This document shows, one piece after another, positions 1 to 11,247 of a stretch of DNA of 64,000 bases. Under the pieces are notes generated by a model. It saw only the letters and a list, made by a program, of their open reading frames with translations, was not told the origin of the DNA and did no database searches. The DNA lies in contig CM049315.1 of assembly GCA_026874595.1 (NCBI GenBank), positions 59,332,889 to 59,396,888 on the forward strand, given 5' to 3'. Every line of letters begins with the position of its first letter. Within the stretch, counting starts at the first letter, position 1. The translations under genes were made by a program, and so were the position numbers. Source of the DNA: Sipunculus nudus (taxonomy: Eukaryota; Annelida; Sipuncula; Golfingiida; Sipunculidae).

Positions 1-2520
1 ATAACCAAAAAAATATTTCACGGAACTTTACCAAACTTGGTATATGTATAGATATGGGTAAGAGGACGACGCCTATTTAAAATGAGGTCATGACCTTTAC
101 TAGGAGAGTGTCCTTGACCTTGAATAGGTCCAATTTTGGGGAAAATCACACAAATTCTTTAATATCTCAAGAAATCTTGCATGGATTTGTCCCAAAATCA
201 AGTTGATGGAAGATCATGGATAGGGTTGTCATATTCCAGAAACTGGTGGTGCCACCTATTATTCTTTACTTGTTTTCGTGCCGTTTAATACCCCCAAAAT
301 TGCCACCTTACAGTACTGTGAGCATTATAATTAAAAAAACTAATGGACAGATTTCTTTTATATTATGCATATACATAGGTATGGGTTATGGGATGATGTT
401 TATTTAAATTGGGGTCATGACCTTTCCTATGATAGTGGCCTTAACCTTGAATATTGCCATATATGGTGAAAATCACACACCTCTTATGATATCTCCAGTG
501 TTGATAGCCATATGGGTTTCAAACATGACTTATGTATGGCCCACCACTAAAGTAAGAACCCTATAGGTTCTAGGGTCATGAGGTCAAAGGTCAAGGTCAC
601 TGGACTGGCATTTTAAAAGATACTGTGGATGCATTTTAAGCCAAACTTTCATCCTAGGTCTTCCATCTTGAATATATAGCTCACTTGCCAATAGTGGATG
701 ATCCATATAAATTTTGGGGTCACAAGGTCAAAGGCCATGGCCACAGGAGCTATCTGTCCAAAAATTAGTTTCTGGATGGTAATTCCTGCTTTTATTGATG
801 TATTGATTTCAAACTTGACTTATATATGCCCTATTGAAAAAGCAAGACTCCAATTGATTTTGGGGTCATGAGGTCAAAGGTCAAGGTCACAGGACACATC
901 TTTAAAAAGATTGTTGATGCATTTTCAGCCAAACATTTCGTCTCAGACCTTTCATCTTGCACATATAAGTCATCTGCCAATAGAGGAAGACCCCTATCAG
1001 TTTTGAGGTCACAAGGTCAAAGGTGAAGGTCACAGGAGCCATCTGTCCAAAAATTAGTTCCTGGATGATAATTCCTGCTTTAATTGATGTATGGATTTCA
1101 AACTTGACTTGTATATGTCCCATTGGAAAAGCAAGCCCCAAATTGATTTTGGGGTCATGAGGTCAAAGGTCAAGGTCACAGGACACATCTTTAAAAAGAT
1201 TGTGGATGCATCTTCAGACAAATATTTCATCTCAGATCTTTCATCTTGCACATGTAGTTCACCTGCCAAGAGAGGAAGAACACTATCAATTTTGAGGTCA
1301 CAAGGTCAAAGGTGAAGGTCACAGGAGCCATCTGTCCAAAAATTAGTTTCTGGATGATAATTCCTCCTTTTATTGATGTACGGATTTCAAACTTGACTTG
1401 TATTTTAAAGTTCACCTGCCAAGAGTGGAAGACCCATATCACTTTTTGAGGTCACAAGGTCAAAGGTGAAGGTCACAGGAGCCATCTGTCCAAAAATTAG
1501 TTTCTGGATGATAATATCTTCTTTTATTGATGTATGGATTTCAAACTTGACTTGTATATGTCCCATTGGAAAAGCAAGACCAAAATTGATTTTGGGGTCA
1601 TGAGGTCAAAGGTCAAGGTCACAGGACACATCTTTAAAAAGATTGTGGATGCATTTTCAGCCAAACATTTCGTCTCAGACCTTTCATCTCGCACATATAA
1701 GTCATCTGCCAATAGAGGAAGACCCCTATCAGTTTTGAGGTCACAAGGTCAAAGGTGAAGGTCACAGGAGCCATCTGTCCAAAAATTAGTTTCTGGATGA
1801 TAATATCTTCTTTTATTAATGTATGGATTTCAAACTTGACTTGTATATGTGCTATTGGAAAAGCAAGACCAAAATTGATTCTGGGGTCATGAGGTCAAAG
1901 GTCAAGGTCACAGGAAACCTCTTTCAAAAGATTGTGGATGCATTTTCAGCCAAACAATTCATCTCAGATCTTTCATCTTGCATAGAAAGTTCACCTGCCA
2001 AGAGTGGAAGACCCCTTTCAATTTTTGAGGTCACAAGGTGAAAGATGAAGGTCACAGGAGCCATCTGTCCAAAAATTAGTTTCTGGATGATAATTCCTAC
2101 TTTTATTGATGTATGGATTTCAAACTTGACTTGTATATGTCCTATTGGAAAAGCAAGACCAAAATTGATTTTGGGGTCAAAGGTCAAGGTCACAGGACAC
2201 ATCTTTAAAAAGATGTGGATGCATTTTCAGCCAAACATTTCATCTCAGATCTTTCATCTTGCACATATAGTTTTCCTGCCAAGAGAGGAAGAACACTATC
2301 AATTTTGAGGTCACAAGGTCAAAGGTGAAGGTCACAGAAGCCATCTGTCCAAAAATTAGTTTCTGGATGATAATTCCTGCTTTATTGATGTATAGATTTC
2401 AAACCTGACTTGCATATGTCCCATTGGAAAAGCAAGACCCAAATTGATTTTGGGGTCATGAGGTCAAAGGTCAAGGTCACAGGACACATCTTTAAAAAGA
2501 TCAAGGTCACAGGACCAACA
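1..2520. repeat. ~290 bp satellite with nuclear-receptor-like AGGTCA repeats
   Basis: A tandem array with a higher-order unit of about 290 bp is best preserved from about 560 to 2500. Each unit has two related halves of about 145 bp. One half begins GGGGTCATGAGGTCAAAGG and the other GAGGTCACAAGGTCAAAGG, and each continues AAGGTCACAGGA. Copies start near 569, 862, 1149, 1591, 1883, 2173 and 2452, and one unit is 1.5 times longer. The first 560 bp are a more diverged edge. Short open frames occur on both strands only because copies share phase; they have no start context, domain or splice structure, so I call no gene. Sequence of this kind is typically spread through a genome, so a locus-specific role should not be assumed. 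Confidence 0.85.
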
Positions 2521-3445
2521 TCTTCAACAAGATTGTTGATTGTTAGATGGAAGAAACAATAAATATGCCAAGTGTCAGTATATGCTGCTAAAAATGGGGG
2601 TCTATTCTTGAGGGGGGGGGGGGGGGGCTATTATGTCTGGGGATACTCTGGCACCTGCGGTGCCAAGAAATGTCTAGTTTTCTCTGTAGCAGTGATTCCA
2701 AGTGATTACAAAACATCTAAAATCTGAAATTTTCCATTGCATCAGTTCGGCATTTATTTCAGCAGGAAAGTATAACTGGCCTCGTTACCTCATGATAATA
2801 CTGACCTCTTATGTTTGTAACATTCATTCAATGTTTTATTGGCGTAAAGCATCACAAAGTGACGGGGACTCATTTCGCTATCAGCGACTTTTAGATAAAC
2901 ATAATCCCTTGAACATTAAAAGATAAAAATAAACCAAAAAGAGACGATCCCACGGTGTACAAGTTGTCCCTTTTGTTTATACCCATGTGATTAAAACATG
3001 GGGATCGCCAAAATGACCGCTTGTGGTAATCGAAAGACTTCCAAACAAGGACAGCTGGCAGCAATTCTGACAAACCCAGAGTTTTGTTAATAACAAATGA
3101 TTGCGTTGCTTCGTATGATCTTACCAATAGAAACTAGTGATCTTTCAATGTGCATTCACCCACCATCAGTTATGTGAACTTTCTGTATGTTAACATGGAC
3201 TCAAGTAATTTGCGTGCTAATAGCCTCTTACATAAAAGCCTCATACATCAGTCACTTTTCTTAGCAGTGATTACCTTTAGTTCTTTAGTAAGTGTACAGA
3301 ATAAGTCGGAATTCCAATAACTTTTATAATTAAGTCATAAAGGCGATTACTTGCTTTGGGACCAAACTAGAGAGGTCTGCAGAGACAAAATCATGATTCA
3401 AGATCGAGATTATTTAAACAAGAAGAATAGTCGACAGCGACTACG
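2521..3445. other. Non-coding spacer with a poly-G run
   Basis: No exon, RNA gene or intact repeat was recognised. A 17 bp poly-G run lies at 2611-2627. The right part (about 2700-3100) has short open frames on both strands without recognisable protein features. Confidence 0.5.
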
Positions 3446-3935
3446 TGTATCCGCCGGAATCAGAGTGGTAAACATGATTGTAGGTGGCGCCACCTTTCAT
3501 TTTAAAAAGAAAACTATCTTAGATGTATACACATGCAAAATTTCAGGTGGATAAGTCAAACCACTGCACAGATAGGAGTGATTTTAACCCAAGATAGATG
3601 TACAGATTGAAGCTGTACAAAAATTATTGTAGATGGCGTATGATAAAGAGCTATCCAAGAGCTACACTCGTGCAATTTTTCAGCCCGATTGATCTAACGA
3701 ATATGTGGGTTTATGTTTGGAAACAGACGCATAGATGGACGCTGTGCAGGCAGGAAAGGTCAGAGGTCAAGCCAAAATGAGGGCACAGAGGTTCATATGT
3801 GACTCTATCATAAATCCGAGTTTCGTAAAAATCCGTCCAGTGGTTCCGGAGGAGTTTTCCGGAAACCTATGCATGCGGCGGCGGCGTCTAGCTGAACATA
3901 TATAGTATCCAAAACACTGTTTTGGCGGATACAAT
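3446..3935 (+). mobile_element. Short non-autonomous element, family A, copy 1 (TGTATCCGCC ends)
   Basis: A ~490 bp element bounded by inverted TGTATCCGCC (3446-3455) and GGCGGATACA (3924-3933). It contains the palindrome GGTGGCGCCACC near 3484, the block AGGTCAGAGGTCAA near 3760, and a GC-rich CATGCGGCGGCGGCGTC segment just before the right end. Related copies lie at 10302-11155, 14811-15210 (reversed) and 30842-31324 (reversed). There is no coding capacity, so it is probably a MITE-like or rolling-circle-derived sequence. The exact termini are inferred from the inverted decamer. Confidence 0.6.
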
Positions 3936-4274
3936 TAAGGATTGCTTTGAATCATATATGATTTAGATTGGTTCACTAAAGGGTAATCTGAGCTATATTA
4001 ATGGAACTTTGTAATTTGTTTGTCCGTTCGTAAACAGGGTATAAATCATAGACGCTATACTTAGAGACATGGTTTAAATACCAGGAAAAGCATAATGTTA
4101 GTAATTTAGGCAAGCAGATTCCCGGTTACGGGTTTTTGTGTCATATAAACGCCAAAGGCGTCCTTGGAACATGTCACAGTGTGTTAATGTAAATGTATGT
4201 ATTGGTCAGATCCGTATTTGTTTTTGACCATGGGGTATTTTGGTCTTCTTCACGACACATTTCTTATTTTTCAG

Positions 4275-4419
4275 ATAGTGGACCCAGACACCAACAACCA
4301 GGTGGAATCAGGAGATGTGGGGGAGGTATGGGTTCGTGGTCCACAAGTCATGAAAGGTTACTTTGGTAAACCGGAAGCTACGGCGGAGACAGTGGATACA
4401 GATGGCTGGCTGCACACAG
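4275..4419 (+). CDS. Acyl-CoA ligase-like exon (A5-A6 region)
   Basis: The acceptor TTTTTCAG precedes 4275 and the donor CACACAG/GTATAT follows 4419. It reads in phase 0 and leaves phase 1. The peptide starts [20 protein letters not shown] and includes [17 protein letters not shown] and DGWLHTG. This is the strongly conserved stretch preceding the core domain's last aspartates in 4CL, luciferase and long-chain acyl-CoA synthetases. The last glycine codon (G/GT) is completed by the next exon at 6528, which confirms the join. Confidence 0.9.
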
Positions 4420-4520
4420 GTATATAATCCCTTCATGTTCGATTCCCATCTCAGGCCTAAATAAGCCTCCTCCATAAGTTGGGGGTCATAATTTTATTTC
4501 TTTACTAATATTTGGGTCAT

Positions 4521-5345
4521 TTTTTAGCACAGCCGACAGAAAGTCATCTGAGTTATAGCGGTCACTCTTCGTCCGTCGTATCTGCTTAAACTTTAATCTT
4601 CTTACTTAACATTCTTGGAGGTCCATGAAAAACCTGAAATTGGGACTCTGTTACCCATATCCTCCGAGCTATTGGGGTCGAAATTATCCCCAGGATAATT
4701 AAAAATTTCATACAAAAGCTGCAGTATTTGAAAAACTAATGCATTGAAGGCCATGATGCTTTCCATGCATAGTGATCATGGAATATTTCATCAGTTCCTG
4801 CAGACTGTTGGCACCATCCGTATTTTTTTCGAATTTTAACACATTTTTTTTCTCTATTTTTGAGACCTTCAGATGAAGCGGTTGTCTTTTAACAGGGCAC
4901 AAATCGTAACAGTTGTACCTAGAATCTTCTAAATTGACCTTGGAAACCAGAAATTAGGTCTCTGTTACCCATTTCTGAGACCTTCTAAAGCAGTAGTCGT
5001 CCCTCAATATGGCACAAATCGTAACCTTTAGTCCTAGACTTCTTAAAATCCAGGGAGGTCTATCAAGAATCTCCTTTGAAACCTGAATTTAGGTTTCTAT
5101 TCCCCATATTCTCCGAGCTATAGGGCTCGTAAGTACCCGCAGAATAATTTTCAAATGATTTTTTTGGGAGAAAATATGAATTTAAGCACTCAGTTGGTCA
5201 GATGGAGCACAAATTGTTTCCATTTGGCCTAAAATCCGTAAACATCACATTCAGGGAGGTCTATAGAAAATCTGGGAGTCATTTATCCATTGTTCAAAGC
5301 TCCTTGAATTAAGCTGAGGGTCTTGGCCAATGGGCCACTTGTTAA
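4521..5345 (-). mobile_element. Hairpin-ended tandem-repeat element, family H, copy 1
   Basis: The element runs from TTTTTAGCACAGCCGACAG (a diverged form of TTTTAGCTCAGCTGACTG) to GGGCCACTTGTTAA. Inside are diverged monomers with the family phrases GTAACCGCTGGACCTAGAATC, AGGTCTCTGTTACCCATA and CTGCAGACTG. Read on the minus strand it starts near TAACAAGTGGCCC and ends in the hairpin AGCTCAGATGACT-n-AGTCAGCTGAGCT followed by AAAA. It sits in an intron of the ligase-like gene. This is an old copy: the hairpin has several mismatches. Confidence 0.75.
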
Positions 5346-6527
5346 TGAGTTTGCCTTCTTAGGTCTCATCCAGTGCAAAAGCATCGATTTCAATTTATTT
5401 TCTTCTGCCAGTGTTTGTGCTATATTTCTAAAATGGCTGACTCTCAAAAATTTACCTTTGAGCCTAATATTAGCCTAGCGCCATATCGCCCTCCACCCTT
5501 GAAATTACAACCCGATTACTGGCTGTCAGAGTGCCTTTACATCTAGGTCTGAGGAACGCATTATTAGGCCCGATGAGGATGAAAATATTTTCGTAATTTC
5601 TGACAACGCATCATGGACTACAGATACACTGTCAAATAGACATAAACCAGACTAATCATGAGCAATTTAGTGAACTTTCTAACAACACCAAACATGAACG
5701 AATAGTTCCGTTCTAACTCAGCATATTGGTTAATCCCTACGCATGTTTGTTGGATTCTGAAAGCATGTATACAGGCATGGCTCGCACGGGTTACTGGGTG
5801 CAGCCAAATTGTGTCACGGCTAAATATTAGCCCTGCTTGACACCTGGTCACACCTGGTATTTATTATGACCTTGACCTAATTTCCAAGATCGTATACTCC
5901 AAAGCCCATTTTCTATTATCGCTAAGTCGAGTGCTAAATAAGAATACGAATTTGAAGCGACCAAGTGAAAAAAATAAAAAGTTGTTAAATCTTTTTTCCG
6001 AGTAGACATTTACATTAGTTTTGTGTCGATAATTGGTTAATTAAAGGGATCCAAGTTAAATTAATTGGAAGGACGGTTAGGAAGGTGACAGGTGGAGGGG
6101 CCCAGTGACGCTTCAGTAGTATCGCCCACCCAGTGAATACATTGTGTAACGCGCCTGTCGTCCAGTGGGAGCTAGGCGGTTGCAAACATCCGTTCCATTT
6201 TTTCAGAGACAACCTTTTACAAACAGACGGGAGCGGACCTGTAAGAATATCGATCGACAGTTTATTTTTTTTACCTCCTTATGCCTTGCGAAAATATGTC
6301 TAAGCCAGAAACATATCTTATTAATTATTTGGCATCATGGGCTCAACACAGAGCTTACAGAAAGTATACATACCAGTATACAAAAAGGTATTTAATACTT
6401 TTCTGTTTATGCATTATAGACTGTATTCAGTAGTATGAAATCCATTTACTGTCCCGTATCCGGGCATCCAGTGTTACTATAGTAAAGTAAGTGTTTTTAA
6501 CAAATTATCGCTGTTCCCCATTTTCAG
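5346..6527. other. Intron remainder, nothing recognised
   Basis: This is the rest of the ligase intron. Open frames on the minus strand (5618-5851, 6015-6212) have no domain, splice or codon evidence. I see no RNA gene. Confidence 0.5.
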
Positions 6528-6610
6528 GTGACGTTGGCTATATTGATGAAGACGGATTCCTGTTTGTCGTGGACAGACTCAAAGAATTAATCAAGTACAA
6601 AGCATATCAA
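6528..6610 (+). CDS. Acyl-CoA ligase-like exon (hinge motif)
   Basis: The exon lies between acceptor CATTTTCAG and donor CAA/GTAAGT, 83 bp, entry phase 1 and exit phase 0. The peptide is [20 protein letters not shown] followed by IKYKAYQ. The Asp of the GDVGYID motif contacts AMP ribose in this family. [10 protein letters not shown] is the A8 hinge around which the C-terminal domain rotates between adenylation and thioester formation. All key residues are intact. Confidence 0.92.
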
Positions 6611-7040
6611 GTAAGTCCAAGAATATCAGGTAAGTCAAGGAACATCAGGTTAATGCATATCAGATATGTAAAGGCATATAAGGTAAATTTAAATTTACCA
6701 GTTAAGTCAATTGTTCTGGCATATTCCAGTTACATCGAATCTTTGATAAATACGCCGGATAGGGGGCTCCTAACTGAAGTTCAGTTAGTGATGTGTACAT
6801 CAATTTGTAATATTTTTTGGTTAAATACAATTTAGCATAGTTACTTATACTGAGTGTACAGTAATACAAACGAAAAATATTTGTAATGTTTCCTACTCCC
6901 CCACTATAAGCGGGTCTTTTAAAAGCGGTGTCCAAAATTGTGTCTAAACAACGTTGTACAATTTGTTTCAGTTAACAGTTAAAAATAAATTATTGTTAAT
7001 GTTTATGTTTTATGTTTTATTTTATAATTTACTTTCCAAG

Positions 7041-7206
7041 GTGGCCCCAGCAGAACTAGAGGCGGTTTTGCTTGCTTATCCGGGTATTGATGACGTCGGT
7101 GTAGTTGGGGTCCCGGATGAGGATGGCACCAATGAACTTCCTCTAGCTATGGTCGTCAAGTCTGATCCTGACTTAACAGAAGAGGAGGTCCTCAAATATG
7201 TTGAAG
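7041..7206 (+). CDS. Acyl-CoA ligase-like exon (C-terminal domain)
   Basis: The acceptor is TTCCAAG before 7041 and the donor GAAG/GTAAAA after 7206; 166 bp, entry phase 0, exit phase 1. It starts VAPAELEAVLLAYPGIDDVG and continues VVGVPDEDGTNELPLAMVV. This is the mobile C-terminal domain (AMP-binding_C) with the conserved VAPAELE and VVGVPDE blocks. Loss of the usual G in 'GE.P.A' (here NELPLA) is a common variation. Confidence 0.92.
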
Positions 7207-7823
7207 GTAAAAATTGTCTTAAAATACATTTATTTGATTGTTCCTCGGTGTTCCCCTAGACCTTCCGAAAAAGTCATCAAATTTGGTTAATTTTGTTATT
7301 TTTTTTCCTGCATTTGTTAACAGACAAACGAATCAAGAGAAAACATTAACCCTTCGCCTTCCGATGGATTAAATGATAAACTTTACCTTAGTGTCCTGCA
7401 TAAAGCGGCCATTTTCCTTTCAGATTGTTAATAACACAACATTTATTTCAATGTCTTTTAATTGTATGTACCCAGATTATAAATATAAATGGACATCTTA
7501 ATTTATTTAAACATATTTTTTCATCTTTATTCTTTTACAATTTGGATCGTGTTAATTTTCAGTTTCAGTTATAAATTATGATATACCTACTTTAATTACT
7601 TTACCGCAAACCTACTGAGTATTTAATAAAATAGTAACAGAAATAAAATCAGATAGGCAAGGAGTGTAAAATAAGTATCTTTAATCATACGTTAAACGTG
7701 ATAAAGCGCACGGAGTATCACCCGAAATAATATAAATATGTAAGATGAAAATGGAATATTGTTAAAAATACCTTGGCATACTCATTATATCATAATGGCA
7801 TACATTCCTGTCGTTTGTTCCAG

Positions 7824-7933
7824 AACGCGTTGCTCCCTACAAGAAGTTACGAGGAGGAGTAAAGTTCATCGACCAGGTACCAAGAACCGCGTCTGGAAAA
7901 ATAATGCGGAGAATGCTGAAGGCTTTGCTATAG
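7824..7933 (+). CDS. Acyl-CoA ligase-like terminal exon
   Basis: The acceptor TTGTTCCAG precedes 7824, and the split codon G/AA gives glutamate. The peptide [20 protein letters not shown] leads into [11 protein letters not shown], which contains the near-invariant lysine needed for adenylation, and ends MLKALL with TAG at 7931-7933. No peroxisomal PTS1 tripeptide or membrane segment follows, so a cytosolic location is the simple inference. Confidence 0.92.
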
Positions 7934-8054
7934 AAACCCAGTCACATGTCTGAAAAAAGAAGATGTCAGACAATTTTAAACAATCGTTTATGGAGATGAA
8001 AGCTCATTGTGAATGTAGAACCCAGTTCTGCATTCATTTTACCCTCTTTGTCTC

Positions 8055-8060
8055 AATAAA
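8055..8060 (+). terminator. Poly(A) signal AATAAA of the ligase-like gene
   Basis: A canonical AATAAA (TCTCAATAAAATGC) lies 122 bp downstream of the TAG stop, giving a short 3' UTR of about 140-160 bases. The region after it is T-rich. Confidence 0.7.
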
Positions 8061-10301
8061 ATGCTAATAATTCTTCTGTTTCCATGCACAACCCCGTAAA
8101 GTACATATCATTTAAAAAGTATCTATCTGAAAAAATATAATTTATTTTCCGGTCTCATCAATGATGCTCAATTTTTTTTAACTTTAATAAAAACTACGAA
8201 AAGAGTTATTCTTCGCCCGTTGTAGCAAAAAAACAATACATGAAAATATCCACAGGCAATTTTTTACTGACCAATCACGTACCGTTGATGTTTAAAATGC
8301 AATTATAAAGTTTTGCTTCTAAAAGAATTAATTTTTCACGTGAAAATAAATCTCATAACTTTTTTTTATAAATTTCTATAAAAAGAAAAGTTCTTAAACA
8401 CTTAATAGTAAGTAGGGCTGGGTATCGGTCAGCCCATTCAGGTACCATACGTATTGTGATTTACACAAAGCGATACTCGATATGTATTGACGATACGCTT
8501 TATTTTTCTTTGTGTATCATTTCTGATTAAAAGCCCTGTGAATTAGTCTATTATTGTCTTGGAAGCACCGAGAATTGTATATACTTTCCTCATCCAGTCG
8601 ATCATTTGACATGTGATCTTATTCATGTCTGATAAGCTCAATATAGGGTTGAAAAGCAGCTTAAGCTTTATGAATAACTCAGATTATAGTTTCGGTTGAC
8701 GTTGTATGATTTGTATCTATATTTGTGAGCTGTTTTTGTGTTTCGTCGATAAGACGATACGGCATGCATAGCGTATCGTTTACCGTATCGATATATCGGT
8801 ATGTTGAAACAGTTCTTAAGTAAGCATGTTTGACTTTGTAGGTATGAAATTAGAAATGTATGTGATTTGTTGTTACTGAGAAATATCAATTTAAAACTCG
8901 TGCTTTTCACTCAGATCCAAATTTGAGAAAAAAAAACCACGGAAACCGTATACATGTGTTCCTGTTAAACGATGGAATTCAACAAGGGTTTTTTTGTGAA
9001 TGACAACCTGCTATACCTTATTAAGTATATTAAAATCAACCGAATTTGCTTTCATCTTACTAATTTTGTTTTCATATTTGCAAGTTAAAAGTGATTTAAA
9101 TGAACAATTTTACGTGCGACAGCATGAGGAATGGCCCATGACGGGCCGTGAGGAATGGGCTGTAGTCTATAGTGGTTTTTTTTGTAATTCATTTATATTA
9201 TTCTTTACCGTTTTTTGTATTTCATTAATATTATTTTTATACCGGTTTGTCTATGGTTTGGTTTGTTTTATGTGCATATATCAAATCATGTTGCTCAATT
9301 TTTGTCAAAAGAGAATGTGAGAATGTGGGCAGAATGCTGTTTATAAGCAACATGTGTGTCCTATAATGTTTTGGGACAGGAACGCCTTGACAGAACCACA
9401 AAGGCGATGCCCCTCCGTATCAGAAGTTGATATGATCCGTAAAAAGAGCTTTAAGATCCGCTTGGGAATTTATAAACAAAACGCATTCCTTCCGTCTGAA
9501 TTAACCTTGGTTTTTTCCTCGATATCAAGCCGTAATATTAATTTAATAAAAAATAATTTCATAAATTTCATATATTTAGAGTACCGTTTATTAGTGCTGT
9601 ATAAAGAAAGAGTGACAATATTTAATAAACATTGTTGATTGAAGAAATTGCTTGAAAATGTGACCTTAAGCGATTTGGTGCCTACAAGAACCACATGCCT
9701 GAATAAACAGTAAATAAATCCATCCTATTTAGGCATTAAAGTTATATATAAAGAAAGTACAGTACATTATGAAATAAATGAAAATATACAGAAAGAGAGA
9801 AAAATGTAAGTTCAGTGTATACTTTATTTTTAAGTTTTTTAATAATGAAGTCAGGAGATAATATATCAAAACGTGGTAGACTTTAAATTTTACCATAATA
9901 ATTATTGGTGTATTGCGGGGCTGAGGCGTCATTTTTATGTTTAAATTTAAATGCTCCTACTTTTAACCTGCTTGATGTAAATAAATGTACAAAGAAAAAC
10001 TAGAAGTAGCAATACGACCATTTGGTGAAAAATGAAAAATAAGCAATTCATTCATGTCTACATGTATATATAAATATGTGTGTGTATACAGCACAAGTCA
10101 TGTTGTAAATGAAATATAACAAGAAAACATAAGAATTTATAAATTGATCACCAGCAACATTTTATCTGATCTTTTACAACGTAATACATCACTGAGCATT
10201 CTTCTCAGATGTGTGTCCACTTGTATACGGATGCGGATGCGCACTCGTAGCCTATAACTGTAAAAGAAAGTAGAATACGGGTAGTCGACAAGCGCTGTAC
10301 G
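8061..10301. other. AT-rich intergenic DNA; possible hAT-like remnant at 8413-8810
   Basis: This region is mostly AT-rich with no exon I can support. The stretch 8413-8810 starts TAGGGCTGGGTATCGG, a sequence common at the ends of hAT-type non-autonomous elements. It contains several GATACG/CGTATC palindromic words (8468-8500, 8753-8795), but I could not find a clean matching right terminus or an 8 bp duplication, so it is only a suspicion. A local repeat GAGGAATGGCC / GAGGAATGGGC lies at 9126-9165. Confidence 0.35.
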
Positions 10302-11155
10302 TGTATCCGCTGAAATCAGTGTGTGTTACGGGCGAAGTGAGGCATGGTTGGAGTGGTAAGTCAAAATAGAGTGAGATGTGTTGCATTTTAACATGGATGT
10401 CTATCATGTTTTCATGATTGTGGGTGGCGCCACTTTCAATTGTACGAGAAAGTTATCTAAGATGTAAACATATGAAAAATATCCGGTGGATAAGTCAAAC
10501 CACTCCAGAGATGTGAGTGATTTTATTCTAGGCAGATGAACAGATGGAAACCATGCAAAAATGGTTGAAGGATCAAGTAATGTAAGTAATGTGTGTAAGC
10601 TGTAGAGCTATGTAAGATCTATATATGCAAACATTCAGGCCAATACTCCAACCAGTCTTGAAATATTAGCATGGGTCTCTGCAGCGTAAACGTGAATGTA
10701 GATGGCGCCACCTGTCATATAAACGAGAAACCTATATCTAAGACGTATATACGCATGCAAAATTAAGAGGGGGATAAATCCATCATCTGCAGAGATATGA
10801 GTGATTTTAACCCAAGGCAGAGGAACAGATGGACGCTTAGCAAAAATGGTTGTAGATGGCGCCATATGTTTTATGTTATGATATAAAGCTGTCTAAGAAC
10901 TACAATTATGCAAAATTTTAGCCCGATTGGTCAAATGAGTCCCAAGATATGTGGGTTTATGTGTGTAAACAGACGCACAGATGTACGCACTGCAGGGAGG
11001 AAAGGTCAGAGGTCAACCAAAAATGAGGGCGCAGCAGTTCACATATGACCCGGTCATTAATCCGAGTTTAAAAAAATTTCGTCCAGTGGTTCCCGAGGAG
11101 TTCTCCGGAAACCTATGCGGCGGCGGCGTCCGGCTGAAAACATAGTATACGCAAA
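10302..11155 (+). mobile_element. Family A element, copy 2 (internally duplicated)
   Basis: It starts TGTATCCGCTGAAATCAG at 10302, matching copy 1 (TGTATCCGCCGGAATCAG). It carries three GGCGCCA-centred palindromes (about 10425, 10703 and 10855) because the central ~280 bp unit is repeated. It ends with the family's GCGGCGGCGTC segment, but the right inverted decamer is missing and other sequence replaces it. It includes GGTCAGAGGTCAACC near 11004. No coding. Confidence 0.6.
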
Positions 11156-11247
11156 ACTCTGACCGTGCCCACTTGTGCAGTGCGCAGCACGGTATGGGAT
11201 ACGGGTTTTGCTAACCGAATCATACATGTATTGTAGCGGTAGGAGTA

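Larger units (their letters stand above)
4275..8060 (+). other. Gene model: acyl-CoA synthetase / 4-coumarate-CoA ligase-like, 3' part
   Basis: Four in-phase exons (4275-4419, 6528-6610, 7041-7206, 7824-7933) encode about 168 residues, the C-terminal third of an ANL-superfamily adenylate-forming enzyme, ending at TAG 7931-7933. Members activate a carboxylate (fatty, aromatic or luciferin-like acid) with ATP to an acyl-AMP and then load CoA. The exons carry the motifs expected in order: [18 protein letters not shown] followed by the hinge [20 protein letters not shown]; and the terminal lysine motif PRTASGKI. Because the N-terminal domain (about 370 residues with the P-loop-like motif) is absent, its exons must lie left of position 1 or in the repeat-filled first 4 kb where I could not see them. 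The substrate cannot be told. The C-terminus ends KALL with no SKL-type peroxisomal signal. Introns contain repeats, including an 825 bp hairpin-ended element in the first intron. Confidence 0.88.

Noticed and set aside
902-2308. Several 60-92 codon open frames on both strands
   Set aside because: They repeat with the satellite unit, overlap each other on both strands and show no start context or domain.
4425-4440. GTTCGATTCCC, similar to a tRNA B box
   Set aside because: There is no A box or foldable cloverleaf upstream; the preceding bases are a ligase exon and its donor.
9000-9638. Two open frames of 94-106 codons on the + strand
   Set aside because: AT-rich, hydrophobic low-complexity translation with no splice, start or domain support.
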